From contig JABDOU010000037.1 in assembly GCA_013043085.1 (NCBI GenBank), forward strand, positions 1 to 15,495: a DNA stretch of 15,495 bases, in the 5' to 3' direction. The DNA comes from Acidimicrobiia bacterium (GTDB lineage Bacteria > Actinomycetota > Acidimicrobiia > Spongiisociales > SHLN01). A program made the translations under genes and the position numbers. Numbering within the stretch: position 1 is the stretch's first letter; each line of letters starts with the position of its first letter. Shown in pieces: positions 13,671-15,495 of this stretch. The notes below the pieces were generated by a model. It was not told the origin of the DNA. It worked only from the letters and a program-made list of their open reading frames with translations, and made no database searches.

Positions 13671-14750
13671 TCACGAGAGTGGGGGGATGATTCTCTCCGC
13701 ACGAAGACGATCGAAGAGATCGAGAAACGAGCCGCTCGTTGGCTGATAGTCGGTGAAACCCAGCAGCCGGCTCTTGGTCATGTCCGTGAAGGTCTCGATC
13801 GTCCGGCCGAGATCGGCGTCGCTGTGCCACCAGGATGCGAGGGTTTCGATCGGATTAGGGATGAGATCGTACTTGGCGACTATGTCATCCCAGATCGGAC
13901 CCGCATCCGACATCTGCTCTTCCAGGGGTGTGGGCTGGCCCGGGTAATCGGCTGCGTCGACTCCAAGGCCGTCGGCCACGACTTCCCACATCCTTCTCCA
14001 CCGAAACTGATCTCCGTTGACGATATTGAAAGCCTCGTTTGCCGCGGCCGGTGTGGTGGATGCCCATTCCAGATGGCTGGCGAGGATTCGCGAATCGGTC
14101 ACGTCTGTGACGGCGTTGTACTGCTCCGGCGACCCCGGGAAGACGAAGGGCCGTCCGGTTTCACGACAGATGGCGGCATAGATTGCCAGCGTCACACCCA
14201 TATTCATTGCGTTGCCTATTGCCCAGCCGATAACGGTGTGGGGACGATGGACCGACCAGGTGAATCCGGTATTGGCGGCGAACTCCCAGAGGATGTCCTC
14301 CTGGTCGTAGTAGAAGTTCTCGTACGGTAACCGTTCCTGGTCCTCGCGAAACGGGGTGTCCGGCTTGATGAGCGCATAGGCTTCGAATGGCCCGAGGTAG
14401 TGCTTGAGGCCTGTCACCAGCGCCACGTGTTGCAGATCCTGAGCTTTCGAGACGCCTTTCAGGAGGTTGCGAAGCATGGCACCGTTGACTTCAATGTTTT
14501 CGGCCTCCGTTGCCTGGCGTGACCAGGCGGAGAAGAAGACGTGAGTTGGGTCGAAACCCTCGAGTGCGTCGGCTACCGAGGCCGGATCCATCAAATCGGC
14601 TGAAATCGGGGTCAAGCCTGCGACGTCGGTGGGCGGACGCCGAGACATCCCTGCCACCTCCCAGTCATTGCCAATGAGATGGGTGGCGAGTGTGTTGCCC
14701 TGGATCCCCGTCACGCCGACGACCAATGCTCTACGTTCTTGTGTCTCCAT
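13671..14750 (-). CDS. PRISE-type NAD(P)H-dependent reductase (progesterone 5-beta-reductase/iridoid synthase-like)
   Basis: A 359-residue extended SDR. The Rossmann turn is G12-VT-G15-IQ-G18, and SRRPP with Arg37-Arg38 suggests NADPH. The family's distinctive catalytic segments are visible: TGLKHYLGPFE with Lys116, and NFYYDQED with Tyr148, spaced 32 residues apart as Lys147 and Tyr179 are in Digitalis progesterone 5-beta-reductase. Known members reduce the C=C bond of activated enones or cyclise 8-oxogeranial; bacterial members reduce small enones, but their natural roles are mostly unknown. AAGGAG five bases before ATG 14750 fixes the start. Operator copy 4 lies 24 bp upstream, and the regulator follows 40 bp downstream. 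A role reducing a conjugated intermediate after dehydration of the imported compound is inference. Automatic tools may label it a generic NAD-dependent epimerase. Confidence 0.9.
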   Translation of the reverse strand: METQERRALVVGVTGIQGNTLATHLIGNDWEVAGMSRRPPTDVAGLTPISADLMDPASVADALEGFDPTHVFFSAWSRQATEAENIEVNGAMLRNLLKGVSKAQDLQHVALVTGLKHYLGPFEAYALIKPDTPFREDQERLPYENFYYDQEDILWEFAANTGFTWSVHRPHTVIGWAIGNAMNMGVTLAIYAAICRETGRPFVFPGSPEQYNAVTDVTDSRILASHLEWASTTPAAANEAFNIVNGDQFRWRRMWEVVADGLGVDAADYPGQPTPLEEQMSDAGPIWDDIVAKYDLIPNPIETLASWWHSDADLGRTIETFTDMTKSRLLGFTDYQPTSGSFLDLFDRLRAERIIPPLS

Positions 14751-14773
14751 GAGTCTCCTTCGGGACAGGGTCT

Positions 14774-14787
14774 TGCAAGCGCTTGCA
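14774..14787. promoter_or_regulatory. LacI-family operator copy 4 (TGCAAGCGCTTGCA)
   Basis: The identical 14-bp palindrome lies 24 bp upstream of the PRISE start codon, at or just after the predicted transcription start. It would act as a roadblock and would also control the downstream LacI-family gene. Confidence 0.83.
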
Positions 14788-14803
14788 GTAAGACGTAGTC
14801 GTG

Positions 14804-14833
14804 AGTGTAGAGGACGACGAGCCCTGGCGTCCA
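14804..14833 (-). promoter_or_regulatory. putative promoter of the PRISE-regulator unit
   Basis: On the minus strand TGGACG (14833-14828), 18 bases, then TACACT (14809-14804). TACACT is also the putative -10 of the SDR promoter. Transcription would begin near 14797, ahead of operator copy 4. Partial consensus only. Confidence 0.35.
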
Positions 14834-14886
14834 GCTGATGGGTGATGTGCCAACCTGTGACCTGACCTTGCCTGAGCCGAGTGGGG

Positions 14887-15495
14887 TCAGGCCTGGGCTT
14901 GGCTGTTGCCCGACAGGAGATGGGTAACGAACCACTCTGATGCCGCGTTCGCAGCCTGACCCAGGAGTGACCGATCGCTGTAGAGGGTCATATGGGTCGA
15001 ACCGCCGATAGTCACCAGTCGTTTCTTGGATGTAGGGATCTGGTTGTATGCCTCGATCTCGAGATCCCAGAGGGTGAGATCGTCCTTTTCGGCGACAATT
15101 ACCTGGGTAGGAACATCGAGTATGCGGGGCAGGAACGGGCCCACGTGATACGACATGAGGAGCTCGGCCGACTCGATCGTGCTCCGGTTTTCATAGGCCG
15201 GCGCCTCGGATTGCTTCAGTTGCAGGAAGGTCTCGTACGTTTCCGGAAATGGCCACGTCGAAACCTCTGAGTTCGGGTCCGCCACGGCGTGGGGAATGAA
15301 TCCGTCCTCGCCGGTCAAGAAGCGGTTGCGCCGGTCGGCGAGCAAGAGCTCTTCGAATTTGCGAAACCCCATGGTCCCGTGGACACGTCGCATGTTTCTG
15401 TAGCCATCGACAACCGGGATCTGCGCCGAGACGCACTTGATCCTCGGGTCAATTGCCCCGAGTATGAGCGAATGCCCTCCGCTATAGGACAATCC
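14887..15495 (-). CDS. alpha/beta hydrolase, N-terminus cut by window edge
   Basis: The last 202 residues of an alpha/beta hydrolase-fold protein whose start lies beyond the right edge. At the very edge the frame reads GLSYSGGH, a nucleophile elbow with the first Ser as probable nucleophile and Ser instead of Gly at the last elbow position. Further on, VIVAEKDDLT supplies a probable catalytic acid and GGSTHMTLY the catalytic His, so the triad looks complete. The family includes esterases, C-C hydrolases and S15-like acylases; the cap region RRVHGTMGFRKFEELLL does not tell me which. It is transcribed in the same direction as the PRISE gene 136 bp downstream, which has its own operator and promoter, so it may be a separate unit. 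Any TTG start at the edge is artificial: the true start is upstream. Confidence 0.87.
   Translation of the reverse strand, partial: GLSYSGGHSLILGAIDPRIKCVSAQIPVVDGYRNMRRVHGTMGFRKFEELLLADRRNRFLTGEDGFIPHAVADPNSEVSTWPFPETYETFLQLKQSEAPAYENRSTIESAELLMSYHVGPFLPRILDVPTQVIVAEKDDLTLWDLEIEAYNQIPTSKKRLVTIGGSTHMTLYSDRSLLGQAANAASEWFVTHLLSGNSQAQA

Noticed and set aside
13467..14330. 287-codon plus-strand open frame
   Set aside because: It runs antisense across two well-supported genes (regulator and PRISE reductase) and has no domain character.
14861..14891. Inverted repeat CCTGACC/GGTCAGG near the alpha/beta hydrolase stop
   Set aside because: Seven-bp stem with a 17-base loop, overlapping the stop codon and lacking a T-run; too weak to call a terminator.
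1..15495. Mobile elements, tRNA/rRNA genes, CRISPR arrays, attachment sites
   Set aside because: No transposase, integrase, RNA-gene or spacer-repeat signature was seen. The two short tandem repeats lack spacer structure and are not CRISPR.

Overview
The window is a dense, moderately GC-rich bacterial segment with 14 protein-coding genes, two of them cut by the window edges, plus one candidate leader ORF. There are no rRNA or tRNA genes, insertion sequences, phage genes or CRISPR arrays. The solute-binding protein has a lipobox followed by a Thr/Ser/Ala-rich linker. Together with the GTG starts, GC-rich codon use and strong purine-rich ribosome binding sites, this suggests an actinobacterium, perhaps of the Acidimicrobiia type. 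That placement is inference, not proof.

The locus looks like one catabolic regulon built around a ribose-type (CUT2) ABC importer. Left to right: (1) a minus-strand unit with an ATPase-ATPase-permease fusion (1536-4043), a VOC-fold metalloenzyme (932-1465) and an M24 'pita-bread' hydrolase running off the left edge (1-868); (2) a butanediol/sorbitol-dehydrogenase-like zinc MDR (MDR-A, 4272-5336); (3) a lipoprotein solute-binding protein (5582-6694) with a strong terminator behind it; (4) a divergent plus-strand unit with a second permease (6972-8009) and two more MDRs (MDR-C 8101-9084, MDR-D 9081-10109); (5) a minus-strand cupin (11242-11685) followed by MDR-B (10168-11235), a paralogue of MDR-A; (6) a divergent classical SDR (11764-12546); (7) a minus-strand PRISE-type reductase (13671-14750) followed by a LacI-family regulator (12575-13630); (8) an alpha/beta hydrolase running off the right edge (14887-15495).

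The unifying signal is a perfect 14-bp palindrome, TGCAAGCGCTTGCA. It occurs four times (4216-4229, 6896-6909, 11735-11748, 14774-14787), every time in a promoter region: before the ABC fusion, between binding protein and permease, between cupin and SDR, and before the PRISE-regulator pair. Its central CG and dyad symmetry are typical of LacI-family operators, so the LacI-family protein encoded here is the obvious candidate to bind all four sites, including the one ahead of its own transcription unit.

Inferred physiology: an unknown small polyhydroxylated or glycosidic compound is captured by the lipoprotein and imported through a heterodimeric permease (one half fused to the ATPase). It is then processed by an unusually large set of oxidoreductases (four MDRs, one SDR, one PRISE enone-reductase-like enzyme), helped by a cupin, a VOC enzyme and two hydrolase-fold proteins. 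The substrate cannot be read from sequence. I do not recognise this gene combination as a characterised pathway.
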